Shown piece after piece: positions 7,572 to 17,291 of a stretch of 64,000 nucleotides of DNA (positions are counted from its first letter, which is position 1; each line of letters starts with the position of its first letter). A program made the translations under genes and the position numbers. The notes under the pieces are model-generated. The model was not told the DNA's origin, did no database searches, and saw only the letters and a list, made by a program, of their open reading frames with translations. Source of the stretch: Mesorhizobium plurifarium (lineage in GTDB: Bacteria; Pseudomonadota; Alphaproteobacteria; Rhizobiales; Rhizobiaceae); the NCBI GenBank assembly GCA_000824785.1, contig CCNB01000004.1, positions 110,563 to 174,562 of the forward strand. Direction: 5' to 3'.

Positions 7572-9215
7572 TCACGGAGCCACCCGGTAAAGCCCGAGCG
7601 ACAGCTTGTCTCCTGACGAATAGTTGATGCCGTCGATCTCGGTCAGGCGCTTGGCCGATTTCCCCTGGGCGGTCAGCACATCGGCAAGCTTCCGCTCGTC
7701 CTTGACCGGCGCCAACCCAAGCGCGCAGGACGGATCGTCAAGCAGGTGCCGCGCCACCCCCTCGACGTCGGTAAGCACCGTCTTGGTGCCGACCAGGAAG
7801 ACCAGGCTCGGCTCCTGGAATTTCGCCGAGGCGAGCACCGTGGTGTCGCAAAGCCGGTTGGCGTCGACGGCAGCCTTGATGGCGGGGCTCAGCCAGATCG
7901 GCTTCAGTGACGGCGCGATGACGCCGAACAGCAGGCTGAACGTGATGCCGGCGCCGGCCGCGATCGCGCCGATGCGCGGAAGCGGCACCTGCAACTGCCT
8001 GGGGAAAGCAAGATAGCCGGTGACCAGAGCGGCGATCGCCGCCGGTATGCTCCACCAGGAGAAGGTCCTGGCGAGATAGAGCGGCGCGCCGACGCAAACC
8101 ACGGCCAATCCGAGCGACACGACGACGACACCGAAAGCCGTCGCCCACCACAGCCATGTCTGCCAGCGCTTCAGCGGCGCGTTGGCCTGGTCCGCCGGCA
8201 AGGTGAGCAGCCAGCCGATCAGGAGCGCCATGCCCGGATAGGCCGGCATCACATAATGCGGCAGCTTGGTCGGGATCGCCTCGAACACCAGCCAGAACGG
8301 GATGTACCAGGCCAGGCAGAAGCGCAACCGCGGATCGTCCCAGAACCGGTTGATCGCCTGCAGCCCGGCGCCGACCGCGATCAGCCCGAAGGGCCACATG
8401 AACAGCGAATAGGTGAGCATATAGAAGCCGGGCGGCAGGCCGTGCGACTCCTCGCCCTGCGCCACCTTGTTCAGCATGTCTTTGCCGACCGCTTCCTGGA
8501 AAAAGGCGCCGCCGCTCTTCCAGGTGATCAGGATCAGCCAAGGCAGCACGATGACCAGCACGATGCCGACGCCGCGCACCAGCTTCATCTTCAGCAGCCA
8601 GCGCCAGTCGCGGTCGAAGGCAAAGAGGGCCGCGGCGGTCAGCAGCGACAAGAGCGGTGAGACTGGTCCCTTGATGAGGATGCCCAACCCTTGCGCGACC
8701 CAGAAGATCCACGGCAGATGCCCGGGAACCGGTTCATTGCGCTTCGAGGCCCAATAGACCTGCGCCAGCGCGCCTTGCGCCGCCACGCAGCAGGCGAGCA
8801 GCATCGCGTCGGTCTTGGCGTCACGCCCCTCGAAGGCGGTGGCGAAGATCGCCGCCATCATCAGGCCGGCGGCCAGTCCTGCATTGGCGCCGAAGAGTCT
8901 TGTCCCGGTCCAGCCGACGCCGACGACGGCCAGCGCAATGCCCAGCATCGAGACCAGGCGATAGACCCAGATCGGCGCCGCGGCCCTCTCGCCGCTCAAC
9001 GCGACCGCCACCGACTGCAGCCAGTAGATGCCGATCGGCTTCTTGTAGCGCGTGACGTCCTGCAGCCGGATATCGACATAGTCGCCCGTCTCGACCATCT
9101 GCTTGGTCGCCTGGACGAAGCGGGATTCATCGCGATCCACCGGCGGCAGGCTGGCCAGCCCGCTGACGGTCATGACGATGCTGAACAGAAAGAGGAAGAG
9201 GTAGTTCCTGTTCAT
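7572..9215 (-). CDS. ArnT/PMT-like membrane glycosyltransferase (GT83 type)
   Basis: A 547-residue multi-pass protein. The N-terminal LPPVDRDESRFVQATKQM holds the acidic Asp-Glu pair found in the first periplasmic loop of ArnT-like transferases. It is followed by RYKKPIGIYWLQS, about ten or more membrane helices, and a soluble C-terminal domain (about residues 440-547). ArnT enzymes move a sugar from undecaprenyl phosphate to lipid A; here the sugar and acceptor are unknown. It is followed on the same strand by the PAP2 phosphatase gene (47-bp gap), so the two may act together on outer-membrane lipids. Confidence 0.85.
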   Translation of the reverse strand: MNRNYLFLFLFSIVMTVSGLASLPPVDRDESRFVQATKQMVETGDYVDIRLQDVTRYKKPIGIYWLQSVAVALSGERAAAPIWVYRLVSMLGIALAVVGVGWTGTRLFGANAGLAAGLMMAAIFATAFEGRDAKTDAMLLACCVAAQGALAQVYWASKRNEPVPGHLPWIFWVAQGLGILIKGPVSPLLSLLTAAALFAFDRDWRWLLKMKLVRGVGIVLVIVLPWLILITWKSGGAFFQEAVGKDMLNKVAQGEESHGLPPGFYMLTYSLFMWPFGLIAVGAGLQAINRFWDDPRLRFCLAWYIPFWLVFEAIPTKLPHYVMPAYPGMALLIGWLLTLPADQANAPLKRWQTWLWWATAFGVVVVSLGLAVVCVGAPLYLARTFSWWSIPAAIAALVTGYLAFPRQLQVPLPRIGAIAAGAGITFSLLFGVIAPSLKPIWLSPAIKAAVDANRLCDTTVLASAKFQEPSLVFLVGTKTVLTDVEGVARHLLDDPSCALGLAPVKDERKLADVLTAQGKSAKRLTEIDGINYSSGDKLSLGLYRVAP

Positions 9216-9273
9216 CGCGGGAGCTCGTCCGATCTGAAACTGCGGGATGGCCCCGTCGCGGCGCGCCTGTCTA

Positions 9274-9322
9274 GAGCATGATGCCGAAAAGTGCGAAGCG
9301 GTTTTCGGACGACATCATGCTC
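9274..9322. repeat. Inverted-repeat element (GAGCATGATG...CATCATGCTC)
   Basis: Outer arms GAGCATGATG (9274-9283) and CATCATGCTC (9313-9322) are perfectly complementary, and inner CCGAAAAGTG/CGGTTTTCGG segments partly pair. It is a dispersed hairpin repeat related to the elements at 27751 and 57290. Confidence 0.7.
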
Positions 9323-9402
9323 CATGTCATTGATTTGCGCGGCGCTTCATTACGCCAGCAAGGAAGGTGAAGCAAGGACGGCTGCCCCACGCAACCAGGC
9401 CC

Positions 9403-9491
9403 AAAACCGGAAACCACTTTTGCTGACCGCATGTTTGTTGGTTAAAGCGCGATCGAACGCAAAACCGGAAACCACTTTTGCTGATCGCGCT
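9403..9491. repeat. Pair of 24-bp direct repeats with flanking inverted arms
   Basis: The 24 bases at 9403-9426 recur exactly at 9461-9484 (core AAAACCGGAAACCACTTTTG). The second copy is embedded in an inverted repeat, AGCGCGATC (9446-9454) with GATCGCGCT (9483-9491). This belongs to the same general hairpin-repeat class as 9274-9322. Confidence 0.75.
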
Positions 9492-9558
9492 TGGATGCTA
9501 AACGCGCGCCTTCATATCCAGCATGGCCAAAGTGCCCGGCGATCTCCAGGAAGAAAAA

Positions 9559-10812
9559 ATGTCCGCCTTCAAATCCGATTTCCTGCGCATCATGAGCGAG
9601 CGCGGCTTCATCCACCAGATTTCGGATGAATCAGCCCTCGACCAGCTTTTCGCCAAGGAAACGGTAAGCGCCTATATCGGCTTCGACGCCACGGCCCGGA
9701 GTCTGCATGCCGGATCGCTGATCCAGATCATGATGCTGCACTGGTTGCAGCAGACCGGCCACCGGCCGATCGCGCTGATGGGCGGCGGCACCTCGATGAT
9801 CGGCGACCCGTCCTTCAAGGACGAGGCGCGCAAGCTTTTGACTCCGCAGGACATCGACGACAATCTCGTCGGCATCCGCCGCAATTTCGCGCCTTACCTG
9901 AAGTTCGGCAGCGGTCCGGGCGACGCGGTCATGGTCAACAACGCCGACTGGCTGATGCAGATCAACTACGTCAACTTCCTGCGCGATGTCGGCCGGCATT
10001 TCTCCGTCAATCGCATGCTGGCCTTCGATAGCGTGAAGCTCAGGCTCGACCGCGAGCAGTCGCTGTCTTTCCTCGAATTCAACTACATGATCCTGCAGGC
10101 CTACGACTTCGTCGAACTCTACAAGCGCGTCGGCTGCCGGCTGCAGATGGGCGGCTCGGACCAGTGGGGCAACATCGTCAACGGCATCGATCTCGGCCAC
10201 CGCATGGAGGGCGTGCAGCTCTTCGCCATGACCACGCCGCTGCTCACCACCTCGTCCGGCGCCAAGATGGGCAAGTCGGCTTCCGGCGCGGTCTGGCTCG
10301 ATGGCGACATGCTGAGCCCCTATGAGTTCTGGCAGTACTGGCGCAACACCGAGGACGCCGATGTCGGCCGCTTCCTGAAGCTCTACACGACCCTGCCCTT
10401 GGACGAAGTCGCGCGCCTGGAAAAACTCGGCGGCTCAGAGATCAACGAGGCGAAGAAGATCCTCGCCACCGAGATCACCGCCATGCTGCACGGCCGCGAG
10501 GCGGCAGAGACGGCGAGTGAGACCGCGCGCAAGACCTTCGAGGAAGGCGCGCTCGCCGACACGCTTCCCAGCATCGAAGTGGCCAAATCGGATCTCGAAT
10601 CCGGCATCGGCATCCTGGCGCTGTTCGTGAGCGCCGGGCTGGCCGGCTCGAACGGCGAAGCGCGCCGGCATATCCAGGGCGGCGCCGTGCGCGTCAACGA
10701 CCAGCCGCTGACCGATGACCGACGCGTCGTCACGCTTCAGGATCTCGGTCCCGAAGGCGTCGTGAAGCTTTCGCTCGGCAAGAAGAAGCACGTGCTGGTG
10801 CGGCCGAGCTGA
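9559..10812 (+). CDS. tyrS: Tyrosine-tRNA ligase
   Basis: Class Ic aminoacyl-tRNA synthetase that charges tRNA-Tyr; cytoplasmic and essential. It is 417 residues, the normal bacterial size. The ATP-binding HIGH-equivalent is in [13 protein letters not shown], the tyrosine/tRNA region contains [14 protein letters not shown] and GGSDQWGN, and the KMSKS-equivalent is KMGKS. A C-terminal S4-like RNA-binding segment (residues about 350-410) ends the protein. The ATG at 9559 has AGGAAG eight bases upstream, so I prefer it to an in-frame ATG 36 bp earlier. It converges with the AsmA-like gene, with only 11 bp between stops. Confidence 0.97.
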   Translation: MSAFKSDFLRIMSERGFIHQISDESALDQLFAKETVSAYIGFDATARSLHAGSLIQIMMLHWLQQTGHRPIALMGGGTSMIGDPSFKDEARKLLTPQDIDDNLVGIRRNFAPYLKFGSGPGDAVMVNNADWLMQINYVNFLRDVGRHFSVNRMLAFDSVKLRLDREQSLSFLEFNYMILQAYDFVELYKRVGCRLQMGGSDQWGNIVNGIDLGHRMEGVQLFAMTTPLLTTSSGAKMGKSASGAVWLDGDMLSPYEFWQYWRNTEDADVGRFLKLYTTLPLDEVARLEKLGGSEINEAKKILATEITAMLHGREAAETASETARKTFEEGALADTLPSIEVAKSDLESGIGILALFVSAGLAGSNGEARRHIQGGAVRVNDQPLTDDRRVVTLQDLGPEGVVKLSLGKKKHVLVRPS

Positions 10813-10823
10813 TCGGCCGCACC

Positions 10824-13800
10824 CTACTGCGCGGTTTGGGACGGCTGCTGCCTGTACTCGAAGATCGAGCGGAATATCCCGGGCGCCACGACTGACAATG
10901 GGTTGATGTTGAGCGTCGGCTTGTTGGCGTTGCCGCGCAACCGGTAGGTGACGCCGATCAGGCCGCGGTCGCGCCCGTTGCCGAGCAGCGGCCCGAACAG
11001 CGGCAATTCGCCGAAGATGCGGTTGAGGCCATAGACCGGCATGAAGGTGCCGGTCATGTCCATGTTGTTGTTCGGATCGTAGAGCGTGCCCTGGAAGGTC
11101 GTGCCGATGCGCGGGCCGCGCAGCAGGCCGTTCGCCAGCCTCAGATAGCCGGAACCCTTGTCGATCTCGGCGAAGCCGCGCTCGAACTGCACCCTGGACG
11201 TATCGATATTGCCTTTGACGGCCTCGTTCAGGCTGCGTGTGTCGCCGGCCGGCGTCGTCGAAACGATCGAGGCGAGCTTGGGCTCGTTGACGATATAGAA
11301 ATTGCGGGCGTCCACCTGTCCCTTCATCGGCCCGTCTGCGGAGCCCGAGAGCGACAGCGTGATCGCGCCGCCTTCCATGTGCTCGTAGACGTTGAGGAAA
11401 CGCAGGATCGCGCCGGCATCGGCCGACTTCACCCTGAGCACGCGGCCGCCTTCACCGGTTGTGTTGTTGATCGTGATCGCCGCGCCCGAGCTTGCCGCGG
11501 CGGTGACGTTGAGCCCATTCACGCGCGATCCGGCGGCGCTGTATTCGAGTTTGAGATTGGACAGCACCTCGTCATGGAAGCCGATCAGCGATGCCACGTC
11601 GGCGCTCACCGAGACAGCGTCGCTGCCTGCGCCCTTCGTCGCGGTGTCGACATCCGAGGTGAATTGCTTGATCAGCGAGCGGGCATCGAGCGACGCGCCG
11701 CTGACGTCGACGGCATAGCTCTTGCCGGAGCGCTTCACCGAAACGGCGACGTCGTCACCCCGGTTCAACGAAACCTTGCTGAAGCGGGCCGTGGACAACG
11801 CGCCGTTGACCAAGGTCAGATTGCCGTCGATGGAAAAGCTTTTGCCGCCGAGATCGAAATCCGACAGCGTGGTGGTGCTGCCGGACTTCGCCATGTCGAA
11901 CGTAACCTTGGCGGGAATGCCGGCGCCTTTGCTCCAGCCCGCCCAGGGAATGTCGAGCCTGGCGTTGGTCAGGTCGGCCGAAACCTGCTGGGCGCCCTCG
12001 CCGCTCTTGTCGATCGCCACCTTGATGGTTCCCGAAAGCAGGTCCGACAGGCCAGGCATGCTGGCGTTACGCGTCTTATCGTCGAGGATCAGCGTAACCT
12101 TGCGGCTTCGCGCCGGCCCGTCATCTTCGAGCGGCTCGACGAGATCGAGCTCGGCTGGAATGCCGTTGAGCTTGGCTTCGGCGGAGATCACCGCCTGCTT
12201 GGGCCCGACGGTAATCGAGCCGTCGGCCTCGGTCACCGTCTGGTCCTCGAACGGTTTCGCTAGCGACAGATTCTGATAGTCGAGCGAAACCAGCCAATCG
12301 AGCGTCGAGGTGTCCATGCCTTTCGTCAGCGGAATGTCCGCCCTGACATGCCCGGTGACGGTGCCGGACAGATCCTCGGACGCCAGCCCAACATGGCGCA
12401 TGGCATTGATCGGCTCGTAGGAGGCAAGCTCCGCGATCGCCGGCGCCTCGCCCGCGACATCCATGTCGAGCTTGCCGACCACGATCGGCAGGTTCGCGTT
12501 CTTGATCGTCAAGGTGCCGCCGCTTGCCGCCACGGTGCGGCCGCTCGGCATATAGACGCTGCCGGAGGAGAGCGCGATGTCGACATCGTTGCCGTGGAAC
12601 GCGACGGCGCCGACGGCGTCACGCACCGGCGGGATGCGCCCAGCGGTATCGAAGCGCGATCCTTCGATCTGGAAACGGCCGAACACTTCGTCGCCGGTCA
12701 GCGGCACGCCGTTGCCCAGGCGACCCGGGACGACCTGGAACTGCAGATTTGCATCGGTCACCGTGCCGCCGAACAGATTGCCCAGCACCCAAAGCCGCGC
12801 GTTGCGGGCTGAGAACCACGGCCACAACTGCTTGACATGCGAGACCGGCATGTCGTGCACATTGAGGGAGAGCGATACGCCCGGCGGACCGTTGTCGACG
12901 AAAGCGACCGTGGCGGCGCCCAGCACCTCACCCGGTCCGCCGGAGCGCACGCCGATCTGCTCGGCGACGAGCTTGCGGCTCTTCGGCTGGTAAACGCCGG
13001 CGATACGGGCCAGGAATTGAAGCGCCGGTTCCGGCGATTCCGAAGGTGCCAGCGTCGAGCCATCGCTGGTGAGGTCATAGCGGTAGGCGGGTTCCTCTCC
13101 CGCCACTGCCGGCTTCGGTCCGATCGATCCGGCAAAATCGAAGCTGGAGCGGCCGCTTTTGATCAGCAGCCGGTCGACCGATATCTTGTTCGAACCGGCC
13201 ACCAGCGTGGCATCGGCATCGACATCGGTCGGCAGCAGCCCACGTTCGTCCAGGTCGAGCACCGAACCGTTGAGCGAGAGCGAGGCCGCCAGGCGCGATG
13301 GGCTGTCGCCCGACGCCTCTGAGCCCGAGAGCTTCAACGCGATCGACCCCACCTTCCCGCCCTCCTCGGACGAGCCGGCCTCGGTCGAATTCCCCTCGCC
13401 GGAGGGGCCGGCTATCTCGAGCTTGGCATCCAGCGACGAAATGCGCCTTGCCGTCGCATCGCGTGTCGCCGAGGCGACCAAGGTTGCGTGCCTGCCATCG
13501 ACATCGGCATCGTAGGAGGCCTGCATGCTTCCCGTGCCGGTCTGCGCGACGGTCGCCGAGGTGACGGTCACGCGCTTGACCGGCCCGGTGTCCGGCAGCT
13601 CGAACTCGACATTGCGCAGGTCGATCTGGCGCATGGAGTCCTCGCGCACGGCATCCAGCGCGTCGTTGACGCTGGCAAACACCGCCGTCGACACTTTCTC
13701 CGGATCGACAAGGCCGTCCTGGTTGCGCAGCGCCGCCGTCCAGTCGCCGCCGCCGGAGGGCATGGCGGCCACCACGATATGAGCGTCGGAAAATCTGGCG

Positions 13801-14249
13801 CTGGTCAGCCGCACATCACCGGAAAGCAGCGGCAGCAGGCGCATGCCGAAACGCACGCGTCCGATATCGGCCATGGGTTTGCCGTCAGCCGTCTTCAGGC
13901 TGACGTCGTTCACCTGCAGGGCAACGAAGCTCGACCCGTCGAGCGTCAACCGCGCCGCGCCGACGGCGACGTGGACGTCGACGCCGGCAAGCTTCTCGAT
14001 GGCGGTCTCCGCCTCGGCCCGGAGGCGCTCCGTGCCGATGCCCGAGGCGCCGAGCACATAGACGCCTGCCGCCGCCAGGAGCACGAGCGCGCAAAGCCCG
14101 GCAAACACGCGACCCAGAATGCGAAAGCGCCGCCGCACCGCCGCGCGGCCAAGCGGCGGCACGCTGCACGCGGACGGAAGCTTCGCCAGGTCGGTGATCT
14201 CGTCACGCCTGAACCTGATCTTCTCGTGCTGCGGGTCTTCCTGATCCAA
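10824..14249 (-). CDS. Large AsmA/YhdP-like envelope protein (DUF3971 type)
   Basis: About 1141 residues. After a cytoplasmic basic leader there is one N-terminal membrane helix (ILGRVFAGLCALVLLAAAGVY, split across residues about 45-65). The rest is a long beta-rich, serine/aspartate-rich region and ends with the AsmA-like C-terminal block (PVYGLNRIFGELPLFGPLLG, then GVTYRLRGNANKPTLNINPLS). Such proteins span the periplasm and are linked to phospholipid transport or outer-membrane assembly. The frame opens at 14330, only 14 bp from the divergent bcp start. I prefer the TTG at 14249 (LDQEDPQHEK), which has GGAAG five bases upstream; this leaves room for promoters. Confidence 0.8.
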   Translation of the reverse strand: MDQEDPQHEKIRFRRDEITDLAKLPSACSVPPLGRAAVRRRFRILGRVFAGLCALVLLAAAGVYVLGASGIGTERLRAEAETAIEKLAGVDVHVAVGAARLTLDGSSFVALQVNDVSLKTADGKPMADIGRVRFGMRLLPLLSGDVRLTSARFSDAHIVVAAMPSGGGDWTAALRNQDGLVDPEKVSTAVFASVNDALDAVREDSMRQIDLRNVEFELPDTGPVKRVTVTSATVAQTGTGSMQASYDADVDGRHATLVASATRDATARRISSLDAKLEIAGPSGEGNSTEAGSSEEGGKVGSIALKLSGSEASGDSPSRLAASLSLNGSVLDLDERGLLPTDVDADATLVAGSNKISVDRLLIKSGRSSFDFAGSIGPKPAVAGEEPAYRYDLTSDGSTLAPSESPEPALQFLARIAGVYQPKSRKLVAEQIGVRSGGPGEVLGAATVAFVDNGPPGVSLSLNVHDMPVSHVKQLWPWFSARNARLWVLGNLFGGTVTDANLQFQVVPGRLGNGVPLTGDEVFGRFQIEGSRFDTAGRIPPVRDAVGAVAFHGNDVDIALSSGSVYMPSGRTVAASGGTLTIKNANLPIVVGKLDMDVAGEAPAIAELASYEPINAMRHVGLASEDLSGTVTGHVRADIPLTKGMDTSTLDWLVSLDYQNLSLAKPFEDQTVTEADGSITVGPKQAVISAEAKLNGIPAELDLVEPLEDDGPARSRKVTLILDDKTRNASMPGLSDLLSGTIKVAIDKSGEGAQQVSADLTNARLDIPWAGWSKGAGIPAKVTFDMAKSGSTTTLSDFDLGGKSFSIDGNLTLVNGALSTARFSKVSLNRGDDVAVSVKRSGKSYAVDVSGASLDARSLIKQFTSDVDTATKGAGSDAVSVSADVASLIGFHDEVLSNLKLEYSAAGSRVNGLNVTAAASSGAAITINNTTGEGGRVLRVKSADAGAILRFLNVYEHMEGGAITLSLSGSADGPMKGQVDARNFYIVNEPKLASIVSTTPAGDTRSLNEAVKGNIDTSRVQFERGFAEIDKGSGYLRLANGLLRGPRIGTTFQGTLYDPNNNMDMTGTFMPVYGLNRIFGELPLFGPLLGNGRDRGLIGVTYRLRGNANKPTLNINPLSVVAPGIFRSIFEYRQQPSQTAQ

Positions 14250-14344
14250 GCAATCTTCCGTTGTGACGAACTCGTCGTGGACGAATCCCCGCCTCACGTT
14301 ATATCGATGCTCTCCCGCGCGTAACCGCAAACAAGGGCATCGAC

Positions 14345-14812
14345 ATGGCTGATCTCCAGGTGGGCGACACAGCCCCCCAATTCGATCTTCCGCGTGACGG
14401 CGGCGGCTCCCTCAGCCTCGCTGCCTTCTTGGGCAAGCCCGTCGTACTCTACTTCTATCCGCAGGACGACACCACAGGTTGCACCAACGAGGCGATCGGC
14501 TTCTCGCAGTTGAAGCCTGAGTTCGAAAAGGCCGGCGCCGTGGTGATCGGGCTCTCACCCGATAGCGTGAAGAAACACGACAAATTCAAGGCGAAGCACG
14601 ATCTTACCGTCGATCTCGTCGCCGACGAGGAGCGCAAGGTGATCGAGGCCTATCATCTGTGGGTCGAGAAGACGATGTATGGGCGCAAATATATGGGCGT
14701 CGAGCGCGCGACGTTCCTGATCGGCAACGACGGCCGCATCGCCCGCATCTGGCGCCAGGTTCGTGTCAAGGGCCATGCCGAGGCCGTGCTGGAAGCCGTT
14801 CGCGCGCTCTGA
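14345..14812 (+). CDS. bcp: Bcp-type peroxiredoxin, apparently 1-Cys
   Basis: Thiol peroxidase of the AhpC/TSA fold that reduces hydrogen peroxide and organic peroxides. It is 155 residues. The peroxidatic Cys46 sits in TTGCTNEAIGF. The position that holds the resolving cysteine in E. coli Bcp is isoleucine here, and the protein contains no other cysteine, so it should behave as a 1-Cys peroxiredoxin needing an external thiol. The ATG has AAGGGC upstream. It is divergent from the AsmA-like gene. Confidence 0.93.
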   Translation: MADLQVGDTAPQFDLPRDGGGSLSLAAFLGKPVVLYFYPQDDTTGCTNEAIGFSQLKPEFEKAGAVVIGLSPDSVKKHDKFKAKHDLTVDLVADEERKVIEAYHLWVEKTMYGRKYMGVERATFLIGNDGRIARIWRQVRVKGHAEAVLEAVRAL

Positions 14813-14853
14813 GCGTCGCAAAAGCCCCCCAAAGCAATCGACAACTATGGTCG

Positions 14854-15990
14854 TTACTCGTCAGGTGCCTCGGCCTTCGGCTGCCGTTGCGTCCTCCAGG
14901 ATTTCGAACGGTGGCTCACCTGATCGGCCAGCGCGGCAAGATGGCCACGCAAGCCGCGCGCGCCCATCATGGACGACAGCGTGACTGATTGCGTGGCGAA
15001 GCGCCGCTTGAAATCCTCGCCGCCGCAAAGAAAATCAACCATGGCAAGGCCGCAGTCGAACGACCATTGGATATAGTCCATCATCAGCACCATACCCGGC
15101 GAGGCGCGCTCGTATTCGGGATCATAGGTGGTGACGAAAGCCATCATCGTGCCGCGCTGCTCGAAATTGATCGAGACGGCGACGATCGTGTCGTCAAGCT
15201 CCAGCACAAAGATGCGCAACAGCCCGAGGTCGGCCAGCACCGAAATCAGCGCGGCGAGAACCGGCGAACCTTTGTCGAACAGATCCGAGGCGCGACCATG
15301 GCGAGCGAGCCAGAGGCGCTTCAACGTCGCGACGCGCTCGAGCACCGGCTCGCGCGGCTGCTCCGCATCCAGCAGCCGGAAACGCAATGCACCGCTTTCT
15401 TCCATGAACTTGCGGCCGCGACGATAGTTCTGCCGGCCCTTCTTGGACAACGTCTCGAACCATTCCGTCCCACGCTGCCAGGAGCCAGCGACACGATAGC
15501 TGATTTCAGTGCGGTGGTTGGGCCGAAGCGCCTTGCCATGAGCCGGTTCCAGCAGCGCATGAACACCGGCATCCGGTAGCAGACGGTTGAGATAGATCAG
15601 ATCGAAGCCACCCTGGTCAAAAACATACTGCCAGAGGCTGGAGATCGCCCGCGGGTCGGCATCAGGCGCAACCAGCGCGTCGCCATAGTCACTGTGATCC
15701 TTCGCCGCCCATTCGAGTATGCGGATGCCGGAACGCCTGAAGGTCGCGAGCGCTATCACGCCATCGAGCCGGTCGCCGTTCCAGGCAAGCCCGATCCTGA
15801 GCGCGCGCCTCTCCTGCTGCGGGGTCGTGCGCCACCAGGCCGCGATCCAGTCGGGGTGCTGGAAGACAAGCCCGTCAGCCCGCTGCCAGAGCGCGCTCCA
15901 GGCCGGTGCGATCTCGGCCAGGCGCGCCGCCGATGTCACGAGTTCGAAGGTGCGCGTGCGCGGGATTGCGAGCACAACGGGAGCGTTCAT
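14854..15990 (-). CDS. CelD/BcsL-like GNAT-fold acyltransferase
   Basis: A 378-residue protein of the CelD/BcsL family, found in cellulose and other exopolysaccharide or lipid modification loci. Features include WIAAWWRTTP near residue 60, WAAKDHSDYGDAL, and the C-terminal GNAT core (LDDTIVAVSINFEQ...SPGMVLMMDYIQW). I place the start at the ATG 15990, with GGAGGG about nine bases upstream; it overlaps the stop of the preceding gene as ATGA. It is therefore translationally coupled to the sterol-desaturase-family gene, and the two products probably work on one lipid or glycan. The substrate is unknown. Confidence 0.75.
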   Translation of the reverse strand: MNAPVVLAIPRTRTFELVTSAARLAEIAPAWSALWQRADGLVFQHPDWIAAWWRTTPQQERRALRIGLAWNGDRLDGVIALATFRRSGIRILEWAAKDHSDYGDALVAPDADPRAISSLWQYVFDQGGFDLIYLNRLLPDAGVHALLEPAHGKALRPNHRTEISYRVAGSWQRGTEWFETLSKKGRQNYRRGRKFMEESGALRFRLLDAEQPREPVLERVATLKRLWLARHGRASDLFDKGSPVLAALISVLADLGLLRIFVLELDDTIVAVSINFEQRGTMMAFVTTYDPEYERASPGMVLMMDYIQWSFDCGLAMVDFLCGGEDFKRRFATQSVTLSSMMGARGLRGHLAALADQVSHRSKSWRTQRQPKAEAPDE

Positions 15991-16988
15991 GGCCGTGTTC
16001 CCTCCGAGGCTTGCGAGGTGCGTGACCGTGGCTTTCCGGGCCGCATGCGCCTGGCGATATGTCCCCACATCCGCTTCAGCGGCATGACGTAAAGGCCTGC
16101 GAGCGACTGATAGTCGCGCACATCGCGGTCGACCAGCCCGAACTTGAAGTCCTCGTCAGGCCTCGGCACACACAATGTTCCGAAGAGCCGGTCCCAGAAC
16201 GAGAAGAGCAGCCCGAAGTTCTTGTCGTAGTGGCGCGGATCGACGCTGTGATGCAGCTGATGCCAGTGAGGACACAGGATCAAATGGTTGAGCGGGCCGA
16301 ACGAGATCTTGAAATGCGTGTGCCTGACGAAATCCATCATCAGGATGTTCCGCATGACATAGACGTTGACGCCAAAAACGGTCAGTTCGACAAGGTTCAG
16401 CGAAATCAGCGACCAGATGCCGAAGCAGAACCCCACGATGATGCCGTCCCAAGCTCGGTTCATCAACTCGTCGAGCGGGTGGACCCGGTCCTTGGTGATC
16501 CCGACCATCACCTCGGCCGAGTGATGCACCTTGTGCAGTTCCCAAAGCAGCGGATAGCGGTGCTGGGCGACGTGATAGAGATAATAGGAGATGTCGTAGG
16601 CGAGGAGCATGCTGACGGTGAAGATCAGAACCGTCACCGGCCCTGCCGGCCCCTCGGTCAGAGGCGGCTGGAAGTGGAACAGTGTCGAAAACAGCCAGTT
16701 GGTCCCGTATCCCACCGCCGTCACGAAGACGATTCCGGCGGGCAGCATCAGGAAAGGCATCAGGGCCTTCTTCGTGACCCAGAACAGAAGGTCGGCCTTC
16801 GCGGAGGGATGGGTGATGACCTCACGCGGGACGGCGAACTCGAAAAACTCCTTCCAGCTCTTCTCCTCGGCCGTGCGCCAATAGGCCACAAGCGCGCTGA
16901 CAAAGGCAGTCAGCAGCAAAAGCCCGGTCGCCAACAGACTGGTGCCCGAAATCTTGTCGAGGATCTTGCCAACCAGATCGTCCAGCAT
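15987..16988 (-). CDS. Sterol desaturase / fatty acid hydroxylase superfamily membrane protein
   Basis: Membrane di-iron oxygenase, about 333 residues. The histidine clusters expected for the non-heme diiron site are present: YHVAQHR (HxxxH), LHKVHHSAE (HxxHH), FVRHTHF, and HWHQLHHSVDPRHYDKNFG (HxxHH plus a further H). Four or five hydrophobic helices surround them. The frame is open from 17117, but residues upstream of MLDDLVGK look unlike coding sequence. The ATG 16988 or a GTG at 17000 (GGGA upstream) are the likely starts. It would hydroxylate or desaturate a lipid. It is coupled by a 4-bp overlap to the CelD-like acyltransferase. Confidence 0.82.
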   Translation of the reverse strand: MLDDLVGKILDKISGTSLLATGLLLLTAFVSALVAYWRTAEEKSWKEFFEFAVPREVITHPSAKADLLFWVTKKALMPFLMLPAGIVFVTAVGYGTNWLFSTLFHFQPPLTEGPAGPVTVLIFTVSMLLAYDISYYLYHVAQHRYPLLWELHKVHHSAEVMVGITKDRVHPLDELMNRAWDGIIVGFCFGIWSLISLNLVELTVFGVNVYVMRNILMMDFVRHTHFKISFGPLNHLILCPHWHQLHHSVDPRHYDKNFGLLFSFWDRLFGTLCVPRPDEDFKFGLVDRDVRDYQSLAGLYVMPLKRMWGHIARRMRPGKPRSRTSQASEGTRP

Positions 16989-17291
16989 TCCTACCGCCAC
17001 GGTGAATCCCAAATACCAACACGCCTTTACTCGAAAAACGTCAACTAAACGCAATCGAAGACAGTTAAGAAACCTGAGCCCTGCTCTGCGAGCTATAGGC
17101 TGCTGCTGGCAGAACATCGGTGTTCATGGCCACGATTTCCCGGCATGAGGTCCGCATCCTGGAGATTTTCGCACAACTTCTTGCCCGTGCTGCGTGCATT
17201 CGGCGCCGCGCAGTCGGCACGGCAAAACTTTGTTAACCCTAATAATGTGTAATCAGGCTTGTCGTTGATCCCGTAACGAAAGCTCCGTCCC

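Larger units (their letters stand above)
9216..9558. other. Intergenic region upstream of tyrS, occupied by short repeats
   Basis: This 343-bp gap between divergent genes holds an inverted-repeat element at 9274-9322 and two copies of a 24-bp direct repeat (9403-9426 and 9461-9484). The rest shows no convincing reading frame or RNA structure. The tyrS ribosome site (AGGAAG) is at its right end. Confidence 0.6.
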
